From Candidatus Nanohalarchaeota archaeon (GTDB taxonomy: Archaea > EX4484-52 > B79-G9): a stretch of DNA of 27,056 nucleotides. Position numbers and translations under genes: made by a program. Every line of letters starts with the position of its first letter. Position 1 is the stretch's first letter. Below are positions 17,301 through 24,830 of the stretch, in pieces. The stretch covers positions 1 to 27,056 of the forward strand of contig JAUVEK010000003.1 of NCBI GenBank assembly GCA_030594795.1, given 5' to 3'. Below the pieces are notes generated by a model. The model ran no database searches. It was not told the DNA's origin and saw only the letters and a program-made list of their open reading frames with translations.

Positions 17301-17497
17301 AAATCACCTGAAATCTGAAATTTTAGCCAAAAGGTGATTTATGTATGTGGGAAAAACCACTCTCTTCGTGGTTTTTCACTACAAAAAACCAATTTGCCTT
17401 GATGTATCCGGACCAGTCAAAGATTGGCTGGATGCTAAAATTGCATAGCAATTTTAAGCATATGGCAAGGCACTGCACTCAATTTATTCGTGCCTTG
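17301..17497 (+). ncRNA. Multi-hairpin element, copy B (candidate structured RNA)
   Basis: This gene-free interval between the divergent MoxR and coiled-coil genes repeats the plan of copy A. H1: AAATCACCT (17301-17309) with AGGTGATTT (17332-17340), loop containing AAATTTTAG as in copy A. H2: GAAAAACCAC (17351-17360) with GTGGTTTTTC (17368-17377). H3: CCAGTC (17413-17418) with GGCTGG (17426-17431), one G-U pair. H4: 13 pairs with one bulged A, 17432-17444 with 17448-17461. H5: CAAGGCAC (17466-17473) with GTGCCTTG (17490-17497). H5 is flanked by ATATGG and ACTATAT as in copy A. Copy B lacks the tandem GACCCTG hairpins. It ends 60 nt before the coiled-coil gene. The rest of 17201-17557 shows only promoter-like A+T-rich sequence. 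Confidence 0.5.
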
Positions 17498-17557
17498 ACT
17501 ATATTTAATTTGATTAATGACCTATAGGCATCAACGGATACTGGCATGTGATCTTTT

Positions 17558-19228
17558 ATGGCAATGGCTCAAACAAAGCAACAAACGATTACTGATAAAG
17601 ACATTAGAAATAAGAATGTTGTGTCAGAAAAAAACCGCCATCTGGTCCATTCTGTAAACAGAAAAACAAAAGAAAAACTCAAACCAAATGCAGGCAAACG
17701 ACAAACAACAGCCCCCGCAGAAAATACAAAACACGTCTTGCATGGCAGGCAAAAGCCACCGCATCATGAGACATCAAAACCGCACCCATCACCCGTGCCT
17801 GAAAATAAGGCTGCAACAGCAGGCAGATACGACAGCCCGCAAACAGAACACAAGCAAAAATCAACAACCGACGCATTAAAGCTAAGCGTTATTTCAAAAT
17901 CAATCTATGGGCAGGTTAAAAGCAAGCTCGGAAGCAAGCCACAGCTGGAAGAGCCGCAAAAAGCAAAAACAGAACCTTTTTCAGCAGAGCAGGCACAAGG
18001 CCCGGATGCGGAGCCAAAAGAAGAACAGCGCACGAATCATGAAGACAAAAAAAACCTTAAGCATCATCTGGAAAAAATCGAAACCGACCTCCATACAATG
18101 AACAGGACATTAAAACCAAATCCTCTTTTCAAAGACCTGCACGAGCAGATAAGAGAATCAGAAGCATCACCGGCAGATACAGAAGCAATTGAAGAATCAG
18201 CAAACAGTTCAAAAGCAGTAAAAGAACTAAGAAAAAAAGAAGAATCATTTTCAGGCGACATAAAAGCTCTGGACAAAATCTACAAGGACGACATTATAAG
18301 TCTGGAATCATATGAAGAGAACAAGAAAAAGATAGAAAAAAAAATAGTAGAGATAGAGGACATAATTCTCAGAACTCTTGAAAAAGAAGAGCTGGATCAT
18401 CTGAAGGATAAGCTGGAAGACGAAATAAGGGCATCTTTAACCACTGGCTCTTTCAGCGCCGAGCACAGAAAATACCGCGAAGACATAGATGCCTTGGCAA
18501 GGATGTATGATCTTGGCATGATGCCTGAAGAAGACTATCTGAAAAAAAAAGAAGAGTTAAACGCCCGGCTGAACAAAGCCGATACTATCGTCTCAAAAAT
18601 AGATGCTGTCTTCGAGGAATACAAAAAAGAACTCATAGCAAAAATAGCAGAAGACGAATCCAAAATCAGGGAACAAATCAAATTCAACAAAGAAGAATCA
18701 TCACCGCACCACCTGCAACTGGGAGAAGAACTAACATCTCCCCTCTCACCGCAGGAAAAGCCGCAGGGTATAATCAGAAAAATAAAACAATTTCTGGGAA
18801 TCACACCAGAAACAGACAATCTCACTAGTGACCCGATAATAAATGAGATGAAAGTAATCAGAAGAACGCAGTCACCAAGAGATGCGCTCATAAAATGCAC
18901 ATTCATCCTGAAAGGGCTGGTTGAAAAAGAGATAGACATCAAAGAAGAGCAGACCTATAATGAACTAATGGTAAAACTGGCAACATCCTCAATAGAAACC
19001 GGGACACGGGCATCACTGATACAGTTATTTGAAAAAGTAAGCACTGGGGAGTACAAGGATTCCATGAAAAAAGATGAAACCCCGAAACTGCTTGATGAGG
19101 CAGAGAGGCTGGCTAAGCTGGTTGGAAGAGCAGAAGAAAAACAAGAAGAAAAGAAACAAATAGGAGATCCCATCTCCAAAAAGGAGTCAGGACTTTTAGG
19201 GAAAATAGACAAGCTCTTCGGTGTATAA
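17558..19228 (+). CDS. Charged coiled-coil protein with two SHOCT-like motifs and DUF4129-like C-terminus
   Basis: The protein has 556 residues with no signal peptide or membrane helix, so it is cytoplasmic. The first ~200 residues are low-complexity (Lys, Gln, Pro, Glu) and probably disordered. Residues about 235-264 (IKALDKIYKDDIISLESYEE...) and 309-338 (IDALARMYDLGMMPEEDY...) each resemble the SHOCT pattern of two short helices around a G/D-x-[IM]-x-x-E-x-[YF] turn, separated by coiled coil. The C-terminal part (about 441-530: LIKCTFILKGLVEKEI...TYNELMVKL...LIQLFEKVSTGEY) follows the hydrophobic pattern of DUF4129, a domain found in MoxR/transglutaminase loci. Both domain calls are by eye. 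The start has GTGAT 5 nt upstream, as in the VWA gene. The next gene follows after 1 nt. A scaffold or adaptor for the MoxR system is inferred. Confidence 0.8.
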   Translation: MAMAQTKQQTITDKDIRNKNVVSEKNRHLVHSVNRKTKEKLKPNAGKRQTTAPAENTKHVLHGRQKPPHHETSKPHPSPVPENKAATAGRYDSPQTEHKQKSTTDALKLSVISKSIYGQVKSKLGSKPQLEEPQKAKTEPFSAEQAQGPDAEPKEEQRTNHEDKKNLKHHLEKIETDLHTMNRTLKPNPLFKDLHEQIRESEASPADTEAIEESANSSKAVKELRKKEESFSGDIKALDKIYKDDIISLESYEENKKKIEKKIVEIEDIILRTLEKEELDHLKDKLEDEIRASLTTGSFSAEHRKYREDIDALARMYDLGMMPEEDYLKKKEELNARLNKADTIVSKIDAVFEEYKKELIAKIAEDESKIREQIKFNKEESSPHHLQLGEELTSPLSPQEKPQGIIRKIKQFLGITPETDNLTSDPIINEMKVIRRTQSPRDALIKCTFILKGLVEKEIDIKEEQTYNELMVKLATSSIETGTRASLIQLFEKVSTGEYKDSMKKDETPKLLDEAERLAKLVGRAEEKQEEKKQIGDPISKKESGLLGKIDKLFGV

Positions 19229-19229
19229 C

Positions 19230-19421
19230 ATGGATAATTACTTAGCATTCATAACAATCATTTTCTTATTATTGTTTACACTGGTTCTCAGGCAGAAAAT
19301 GAAAATAGATTTAAAAAAACAATATTTTGAAGCAGAAAAGAGCATCCTGAAAGATAGACAATCAATAAAGGCGAGAAGGGCAAAAATTAAAGATATGGTA
19401 TGTAATCATGTGGCAAAATAA
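19230..19421 (+). CDS. 63-residue single-pass membrane protein
   Basis: The ATG at 19230 follows the preceding stop by 1 nt; an in-frame GTG at 19221 would overlap that gene. One transmembrane helix (about residues 5-19, FITIIFLLLFTLVL) is followed by a basic amphipathic tail (KKQYFEAEKSILKDRQSIKARRAKIKD) likely to be cytoplasmic and helical. It overlaps the next gene by 14 nt, so the three genes are translationally coupled. No family is recognised. The size and topology suit a small membrane tether for the coiled-coil protein or the protease-like protein. Confidence 0.7.
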   Translation: MDNYLAFITIIFLLLFTLVLRQKMKIDLKKQYFEAEKSILKDRQSIKARRAKIKDMVCNHVAK

Positions 19422-20088
19422 GCGAAAACAAAAAAACGCTGCCCGGGAACCAAAAGCAATGGAACGCCGCATAACACATGAACACCACTATAACGCCTAC
19501 ATGATTGCTGGACTGCTATCATTTCCTATTGTCGCTTTTATAATATCTCCCTTTTTTCACGAACTATTTCATATATTTGTCCTGAAATACTACAACTGCC
19601 CGTATTGGGCAGATTTTCATTCCTCTCTCACAGGCGGCTTATACGCCACAGTATATCCCAACTGTAGCATGAGCAGCATTCAGCTGACAATACTGTATTT
19701 AGCCGGTATTGCAGGCACATTAGCTATCGGATTTTTGCTCCTCACACTTGACTGGTACCTGACAAAAAGAGACTATCTCGAATACTCAATATTCACAAGC
19801 TTCATAGCAATGGGCTTTCTATTCTCACCAGTAATATACTTTTTCTCAGAAGAGGGAGATTTGATAAATGCACTCAATGTTTTAAACATCTCTCATCCAT
19901 CTTATTTTCTCCCTTTACTCGGGATCATAATAATGCTGTCCTCACTAATCTATTTCTGGTTAAATTTAAAGTACACCTCCGAGCAGGAATTGCTTGAAGA
20001 AGAAAAAGAAGAGCTTGACAGGTTTGGAGCAAGAAAAACTCAGGAAAGCGAATATAAAAAATACATGCCAAAATCCAATAAAGACTAA
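19408..20088 (+). CDS. Polytopic membrane protein with HELFH zinc-metalloprotease motif
   Basis: The protein has 226 residues with about four transmembrane segments (roughly 30-58, 86-110, 122-145, 160-185). The motif H51-E-L-F-H55 lies within the first membrane segment, as in intramembrane (M50/site-2-like) metalloproteases, where HExxH supplies two zinc ligands and the catalytic Glu. A third ligand, usually an Asp in a later helix, is not obvious, so activity is uncertain. The charged C-terminal tail is probably cytoplasmic. The ATG overlaps the preceding gene by 14 nt, and its stop overlaps the convergent gene's stop by 4 nt. As last gene of the coiled-coil operon it could process membrane-anchored surface proteins nearby; this is inference. 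Confidence 0.75.
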   Translation: MWQNKRKQKNAAREPKAMERRITHEHHYNAYMIAGLLSFPIVAFIISPFFHELFHIFVLKYYNCPYWADFHSSLTGGLYATVYPNCSMSSIQLTILYLAGIAGTLAIGFLLLTLDWYLTKRDYLEYSIFTSFIAMGFLFSPVIYFFSEEGDLINALNVLNISHPSYFLPLLGIIIMLSSLIYFWLNLKYTSEQELLEEEKEELDRFGARKTQESEYKKYMPKSNKD

Positions 20089-23000
20089 ATAATCTCAATC
20101 ACTCCAAAATACCACAGGAAAACATACACAAGGATAATCAGTTCGCCGACGAGCAGCATATGGAGTATCATTTTGGGCTTGTTAGAACTCGGGACCTCGC
20201 CTCTTCTTGTTTTTCTCTTTCTGATAGTTGCATAAACCACAAAAAGTATGGTCCAGAGTAAAGCCAGCCACGGAGTAATACGTTTCGCAAGCGGGATAAG
20301 CGGCGGCTTTGCCTTAATAATTATTTTGACCGGCGCAAAAGCATAGGCATTTTCCCTGGAATAAACAATAAGATTAGCCCGGCACACCTTTGGCCCTTCC
20401 TTTGTTGTCGCCTTAAAATCAATTGACTTGGTTTCACTTATATTCAGAACATATTCTCCTGCCTGCCAGTCGCCTAGGCACTGCTCTGCATTTTCTATCC
20501 TCGCAGAAACATTATGAAGCACTTTTTCCCCAATATTTTCTACAAGAATCGGTATCGTAATATTCGAAAGTTCTTCAACCTCGATAATCTCCGGTGTCTC
20601 AACAATCCTTATTTTCGGATAATCTATCCAGCGCAAAACCTCAATCCATATATATGCAATATCCGCAGTTTCACTGCGTACAATTGCCCTGATAGGGATT
20701 GCATAAATTCCAGGCGTAGCATCGACAGGCGGAGTAATAAACATGGTTCTGTTAACATATCGAGAAACATTCAAAAAATCAATCAGGGTTTGTGAGTAGT
20801 TCCACCCGGGCAAAAGAACTGGCTCAATGCTTATATTTTCAACATAAGTCTCTCCAATATTCTCTACTTTGTATATTGTCGGAATCATCTGCCCCTGAAA
20901 TGCTTTATATGTGCTGTTTAGCGGCGTTAGTACAATTTCAATTTTAGGTGTTGGTTCCGGCTCCGGCACTGGTTTCGGTAGTGGCTCAGGGGTAGGGGTT
21001 GGCGTGGGTGTAGGTGTTGGATCCGGTTCCGGCACCTCCTCCTCTATCGCTGCCCTCGATAAAGCAAACAAACCAGGTACATAATTCTCATCCATATCTC
21101 TGCCCGCATTCGAATCATTTGAATACACAGGCAGTAAAAAATCACTTTGTATCGGGGTAGTTGCAGTAAAACTGAACACAGACACCTCCATATTAGAAAC
21201 ATCTGAAGAACCATTGCATATAACCCATTTATCAGTATTATTAAAACTGCAGCTGCAGCTTGGTCCGGAAACATGCGCACAGGACGTAACATTCCACAAA
21301 AGAGGCAAAGTTATCTTGGCATGCCACGGCCCTTTAACCACATCGCCGCCGGAAAGCGAAATTGCCTTAACATAAAAAGTTACTTCACTATCCACTTCAA
21401 AATCCCTCTGTTCATTTGAAGCATCTATATCAACATCCAACCCATAATTAAAAGACGACTTATTAGCCAGGTATAATATATTCGACAAAGGAGGGTTGTA
21501 AACCTCATGATCTTCTTTTGCAGTACGTGATTCGTTTGCCACGCCATAATAATAGTCTGCACTCGCAGCAAAATTATACCGGTTCGATTGTGCCAGATCA
21601 TAAAATGACGCATTATTTGTTGGCACTATCTCATATTCAAGTATAGCATATTCCCGTGGTTTAAGTTCCCCGTTTAAGTGAAAATATACATAAGACGCTG
21701 CGTTGGGATCTATTTGTGACAAATTATCCACAACCGTATAGCACGAATAACTCATCGAATTATTCACGCACCTGTACGCAAGGGGGCTGCAATTGCCTCC
21801 GCCGCACACGCGGGTTGCCAGATCACTCAACACCAGAGAATCAGCAGTTTCAGTACCCCTGTTATATACAATCAACTTTACGCTAGTATATGTGCACGAG
21901 CCATCCCATGTATTGTTCGAATTACAGTTCACAGTATCCTGATTAATCTGCGGCGGCATCTCCCTTATAATAACTACAGGAGAGATTTTATGCTCCCCTG
22001 TTTCCTGAACAATTTCAAAATGCCTAAAGATGCTTATTACTCCACTGCACTCAAAAGTTTCGTCCTCCACAGTTGTATTTGTAAAGTAAAATGCCGAAGT
22101 ATTCGCAGTATAATTTCCAAGCGGAAGCCCGCTGGTGTAGAAAATAGAAAAGAAAGCGTCGTCATGGAGCGGTTCAACATATTCCATATCACCCTGCCAG
22201 TACCTGATAATATTTGGCGGTATAATAACCAGGGTAGATTCGTTTATCATTCCATATTCATCTATCACATCTTTCTCTATAGTTATATTTGTAGTTTCGT
22301 TTATGCCCAGATTCCCGCAGTTCTCAAAGAGGCTCAATATAACCATTGTCTGGTTCTGGATAACCCTTTCCGGGATATAAAAAAACGAAAACATTCCGCA
22401 GCATGAAGGAGATATCTTCACACTGATAGTAGCATTATCCCAAAAAAGTTCATTGCTTATAAATGTGCGATATTCAGAAGTGCTCACAAATCCTTCAGTA
22501 TCATTAGCCCATACCTGATAATAGAACATCCCCTTTGTATTCAGCGGTGTCATATAATTCGCAACGAAAATATCTGCCGAAATATTAATCATCTCAATAC
22601 TTTCGACCACAGGCGAAACAATATTCAAAAGCACAGTGTCAAGATCATCTCGTGCATCAGTGACATTTGCAGTAAAATAGACAGTATTTCCCGGCAGCAC
22701 AATACCCGGAACATGCGAAACACTGTTAATCTCCGGAGGATACCCCTCAGACTCGAAAGTATAATACGAAGAATATGAAAAGGCACCGGATGTATCATTT
22801 GCAAATATCGTGTAATTATACGTACTGACATTTTCAGGATCATAACTAGCTTCAAAAACATAACCCGCATCAAGTGCAGATACATTTGTCATACTAATAT
22901 TTACAAGAACCGGTGCAATAATTTCAAGAATCACGCTATCAAGGGAATGGTTCCAGTAGTAAATGTCTGCCCTGATTGTTACGCTGCCCGCATCGTACTT

Positions 23001-23441
23001 GATAGGGTGCGGAGAATCACTGACAGATTTGATAAATGGAAAATAAGCAGAATCAAAGGTGTATATCCCGGACTCCCTCGTAGCAGCAGCATCTTCTTCT
23101 GCCCTGATGCGATAACTGTATTCACCGGTCTGGTTAGGATTATACGCAACAGTATACTGTTTTTCATCACCGGAAATATCCCTGACATAATTCATAGGCA
23201 CCTCTTCTGATACAGGATATTCTATCACCAGTGTAGTGACATTCCCTCCGCTGCCCATTGCAGTATACTTGACAGTTGCATTAATTGTTATATTTGCGCC
23301 ATCAACATTCACAGGATCCGGTGCATCAACGATAGTTTTGATATCATCCACTGCATACGACCACATACTAATAAGAAACAGAACTACAAGCATGGAAACG
23401 ACAATGAAAACCAGATTCTTCCAACATTTCTCCAAACGCAT
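20085..23441 (-). CDS. Large Ig-repeat surface protein with two C-terminal membrane helices
   Basis: The protein has 1118 residues from the ATG at 23441; a GTG immediately before it (23444) overlaps the upstream stop. A signal peptide (about 9-28) is followed by three ~100-residue Ig-like repeats (to about 330), each ending Y-x-[YI]-x-[AV]-x-[AN]-[DE]. A cysteine-rich region (about 340-560, including SCCG, CGGGNC) and a further beta domain follow. A Pro-Thr/Pro-Glu linker lies near 800-835. Two NEW3-like domains follow (YKVENIGETYVENISIEP; ILVENIGEKVLHNVSAR). The end has two transmembrane helices (about 1050-1070 and 1092-1114) around a basic loop KRKTRR. It is N-glycosylation-rich. Its Ig repeats resemble those near 4930-5220 of the giant protein. 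It is encoded directly after the small anchored protein at 23444-24511, mirroring the giant protein's pairing. Confidence 0.88.
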   Translation of the reverse strand: MRLEKCWKNLVFIVVSMLVVLFLISMWSYAVDDIKTIVDAPDPVNVDGANITINATVKYTAMGSGGNVTTLVIEYPVSEEVPMNYVRDISGDEKQYTVAYNPNQTGEYSYRIRAEEDAAATRESGIYTFDSAYFPFIKSVSDSPHPIKYDAGSVTIRADIYYWNHSLDSVILEIIAPVLVNISMTNVSALDAGYVFEASYDPENVSTYNYTIFANDTSGAFSYSSYYTFESEGYPPEINSVSHVPGIVLPGNTVYFTANVTDARDDLDTVLLNIVSPVVESIEMINISADIFVANYMTPLNTKGMFYYQVWANDTEGFVSTSEYRTFISNELFWDNATISVKISPSCCGMFSFFYIPERVIQNQTMVILSLFENCGNLGINETTNITIEKDVIDEYGMINESTLVIIPPNIIRYWQGDMEYVEPLHDDAFFSIFYTSGLPLGNYTANTSAFYFTNTTVEDETFECSGVISIFRHFEIVQETGEHKISPVVIIREMPPQINQDTVNCNSNNTWDGSCTYTSVKLIVYNRGTETADSLVLSDLATRVCGGGNCSPLAYRCVNNSMSYSCYTVVDNLSQIDPNAASYVYFHLNGELKPREYAILEYEIVPTNNASFYDLAQSNRYNFAASADYYYGVANESRTAKEDHEVYNPPLSNILYLANKSSFNYGLDVDIDASNEQRDFEVDSEVTFYVKAISLSGGDVVKGPWHAKITLPLLWNVTSCAHVSGPSCSCSFNNTDKWVICNGSSDVSNMEVSVFSFTATTPIQSDFLLPVYSNDSNAGRDMDENYVPGLFALSRAAIEEEVPEPDPTPTPTPTPTPEPLPKPVPEPEPTPKIEIVLTPLNSTYKAFQGQMIPTIYKVENIGETYVENISIEPVLLPGWNYSQTLIDFLNVSRYVNRTMFITPPVDATPGIYAIPIRAIVRSETADIAYIWIEVLRWIDYPKIRIVETPEIIEVEELSNITIPILVENIGEKVLHNVSARIENAEQCLGDWQAGEYVLNISETKSIDFKATTKEGPKVCRANLIVYSRENAYAFAPVKIIIKAKPPLIPLAKRITPWLALLWTILFVVYATIRKRKTRRGEVPSSNKPKMILHMLLVGELIILVYVFLWYFGVIEII

Positions 23442-23443
23442 CA

Positions 23444-24511
23444 CTAATACACCTTGATTTTTAACAAGCGATAAATGAATAAAGCTCCAATAAAAACTAT
23501 TATAACAGTAGCGATGTTCACAGGACCTGTTGAGGGTATCTTCGAAGCAAGACCCGTAGGGTTGCCAGTTTCTTCAACATTCTCTCCGGCAGTTTCATCT
23601 GTTTCTCCTGTATTATCACCTTCTTCACCTGTATCTGTCCGCTTCTCATCACCGGCATCATCACGGGAGACCTCACTCCCGCTTTGATCAGGGCCCGTAC
23701 TTGCATGGTCACTGCCCCCAAGCCCTATCATGTCCCATAATTTACCAAAAAAAGAACTGGAACTGAGCCTGCTTCCTCCCGGAGAATCCGGGTCATTCGG
23801 ATCTGTTCCTCTCTTAATTTCATCCCCGTCAGTTATTCCATCCCCGTCCGTGTCTCTCTTATATGGATTCGTATTATAGATATCAAGTTCATCACTATCT
23901 GTCAGTCCGTCATTATCAGAGTCAATTGTATCAGGTACAAGTTCAACCTTTTCTGCGCCATTATATATCGTAATCAGGTATTCTCTCTGCTGGACCACCT
24001 TTTGTATCGATGTCGTATTCTGTGCACCTGAAGAATCAGAAGCATCAAGTGTGGTAGCCACCACCTTCAACCTGTAAGGATTCGCATGAATATTGCCCCC
24101 GGGTATCCGGACAAATAAATAAGCACTCTTAACCTCAGCATAACTAGTGCCGCCATCTAGGGCAATCCATTCTCTATTTGGAGAAGAATCAGGATTCATG
24201 GTCATTGGAGGTAAAGTAATATAAAGCGTATTCCTCAATGTAGATGGGTAAGGTTCATTCATCATATATACTCTATCACCCGATTCTTGCAGATCATATC
24301 TGGTCCCGTCACTAAGCAGTTCATAACTCACTCTTAAATTAAGGTTTTCATCTCCTGTATTGAAAAATGAATACTTTAATTGAACATCGCCCCCTAAAGA
24401 AGAATAAACAGTGCTCTTGCTATCTGATACACTTCCAAGACTAATCATTGCTTCACCATGCGAAGGTAAAATAAAAAAAATGACCGCAATAAGAGCAACT
24501 ACCTTTCTCAT
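23444..24511 (-). CDS. Small anchored surface protein with calcium-binding TSP3-type repeats
   Basis: The protein has 355 residues. A signal peptide (about 1-20, ending SHGEA) precedes a ~185-residue beta domain opening SLGSVSDS and containing FFNTG. Then come two thrombospondin type-3-like repeats (DSDNDGLTDSDELDIYNTNP and DTDGDGITDGDEIKRGTDP), whose Asp/Asn spacing is that of Ca2+ sites. A Gly/Ser/Glu/Thr-rich linker leads to one C-terminal transmembrane helix and a tail with YRLLK. It is a paralog of the 10379-11356 protein, which has a plain linker in place of the calcium sites. The start has GAGGAG at 24526-24521, 9 nt upstream. The stop TAG overlaps the possible GTG start of the next gene, so the two are coupled. 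A role as membrane partner of the large protein is inferred. Confidence 0.88.
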   Translation of the reverse strand: MRKVVALIAVIFFILPSHGEAMISLGSVSDSKSTVYSSLGGDVQLKYSFFNTGDENLNLRVSYELLSDGTRYDLQESGDRVYMMNEPYPSTLRNTLYITLPPMTMNPDSSPNREWIALDGGTSYAEVKSAYLFVRIPGGNIHANPYRLKVVATTLDASDSSGAQNTTSIQKVVQQREYLITIYNGAEKVELVPDTIDSDNDGLTDSDELDIYNTNPYKRDTDGDGITDGDEIKRGTDPNDPDSPGGSRLSSSSFFGKLWDMIGLGGSDHASTGPDQSGSEVSRDDAGDEKRTDTGEEGDNTGETDETAGENVEETGNPTGLASKIPSTGPVNIATVIIVFIGALFIYRLLKIKVY

Positions 24512-24581
24512 AAGTTCACACTCCTCACTCTAAAAAGATATTTAATTATTCATATTAATAAGCATGATGTCACCAGGATAG

Positions 24582-24740
24582 GTGCTGTTGTATCAGTCAC
24601 GACCCCAGGGTCTATTGATAGCGTTTAGCGATTTGAATAGAATATTAAAAACAACAGCACTCAATACAATTCTCAAGAGTTATACAACACCGGTATCAGG
24701 ATATCTGAACACAAAAAGATTGAGTCACTCCGGATCAATC
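24582..24740 (+). other. Inverted repeats in the intergenic region before pyruvate kinase
   Basis: The 319-nt gap 24512-24830 has no convincing gene. GTGCTGTTGT (24582-24591) pairs perfectly with ACAACAGCAC (24651-24660), enclosing GACCC (24601-24605) with GGGTC (24608-24612). TGTTGTAT (24585-24592) could pair instead with ATACAACA (about 24682-24689). GATTGA (24718-24723) pairs with TCAATC (24735-24740). A structured RNA or cruciform is possible; no known family is recognised. Confidence 0.35.
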
Positions 24741-24775
24741 AGCAAACGTCGAACAAAATCCAGAAACTTAAGCAA

Positions 24776-24787
24776 CATATATAAATT
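24776..24787 (+). promoter_or_regulatory. TATA box for pyruvate kinase
   Basis: CATATATAAATT lies about 45-55 nt before the ATG at 24831. Transcription would start near 24807, giving a leader of roughly 25 nt. The upstream hairpins at 24582-24740 would then lie outside the message. Confidence 0.45.
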
Positions 24788-24830
24788 AGATATGCAGTAA
24801 TATACCCTATACAAATCGAGACATGATACT

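Noticed and set aside
17345..17527. 60-codon open frame inside hairpin copy B; another frame from 17341 reads LDVSGPVKDWLDAKIA
   Set aside because: The second frame looks faintly like an antitoxin start but ends at a stop at once, and both frames are built from the arms of H2-H5. No matching toxin gene is nearby.
13740..17557. CRISPR array or tRNA/rRNA genes in the repeat-rich intergenic regions
   Set aside because: No regularly spaced direct repeats with unique spacers, no cloverleaf with a T-psi-C arm, and no rRNA motifs were seen in these regions or elsewhere in the window.
24582..24800. 72-codon open frame upstream of pyruvate kinase
   Set aside because: Its start lies in an inverted repeat, it has no ribosome binding site or recognisable domain, and it overlaps the TATA box of pyruvate kinase.
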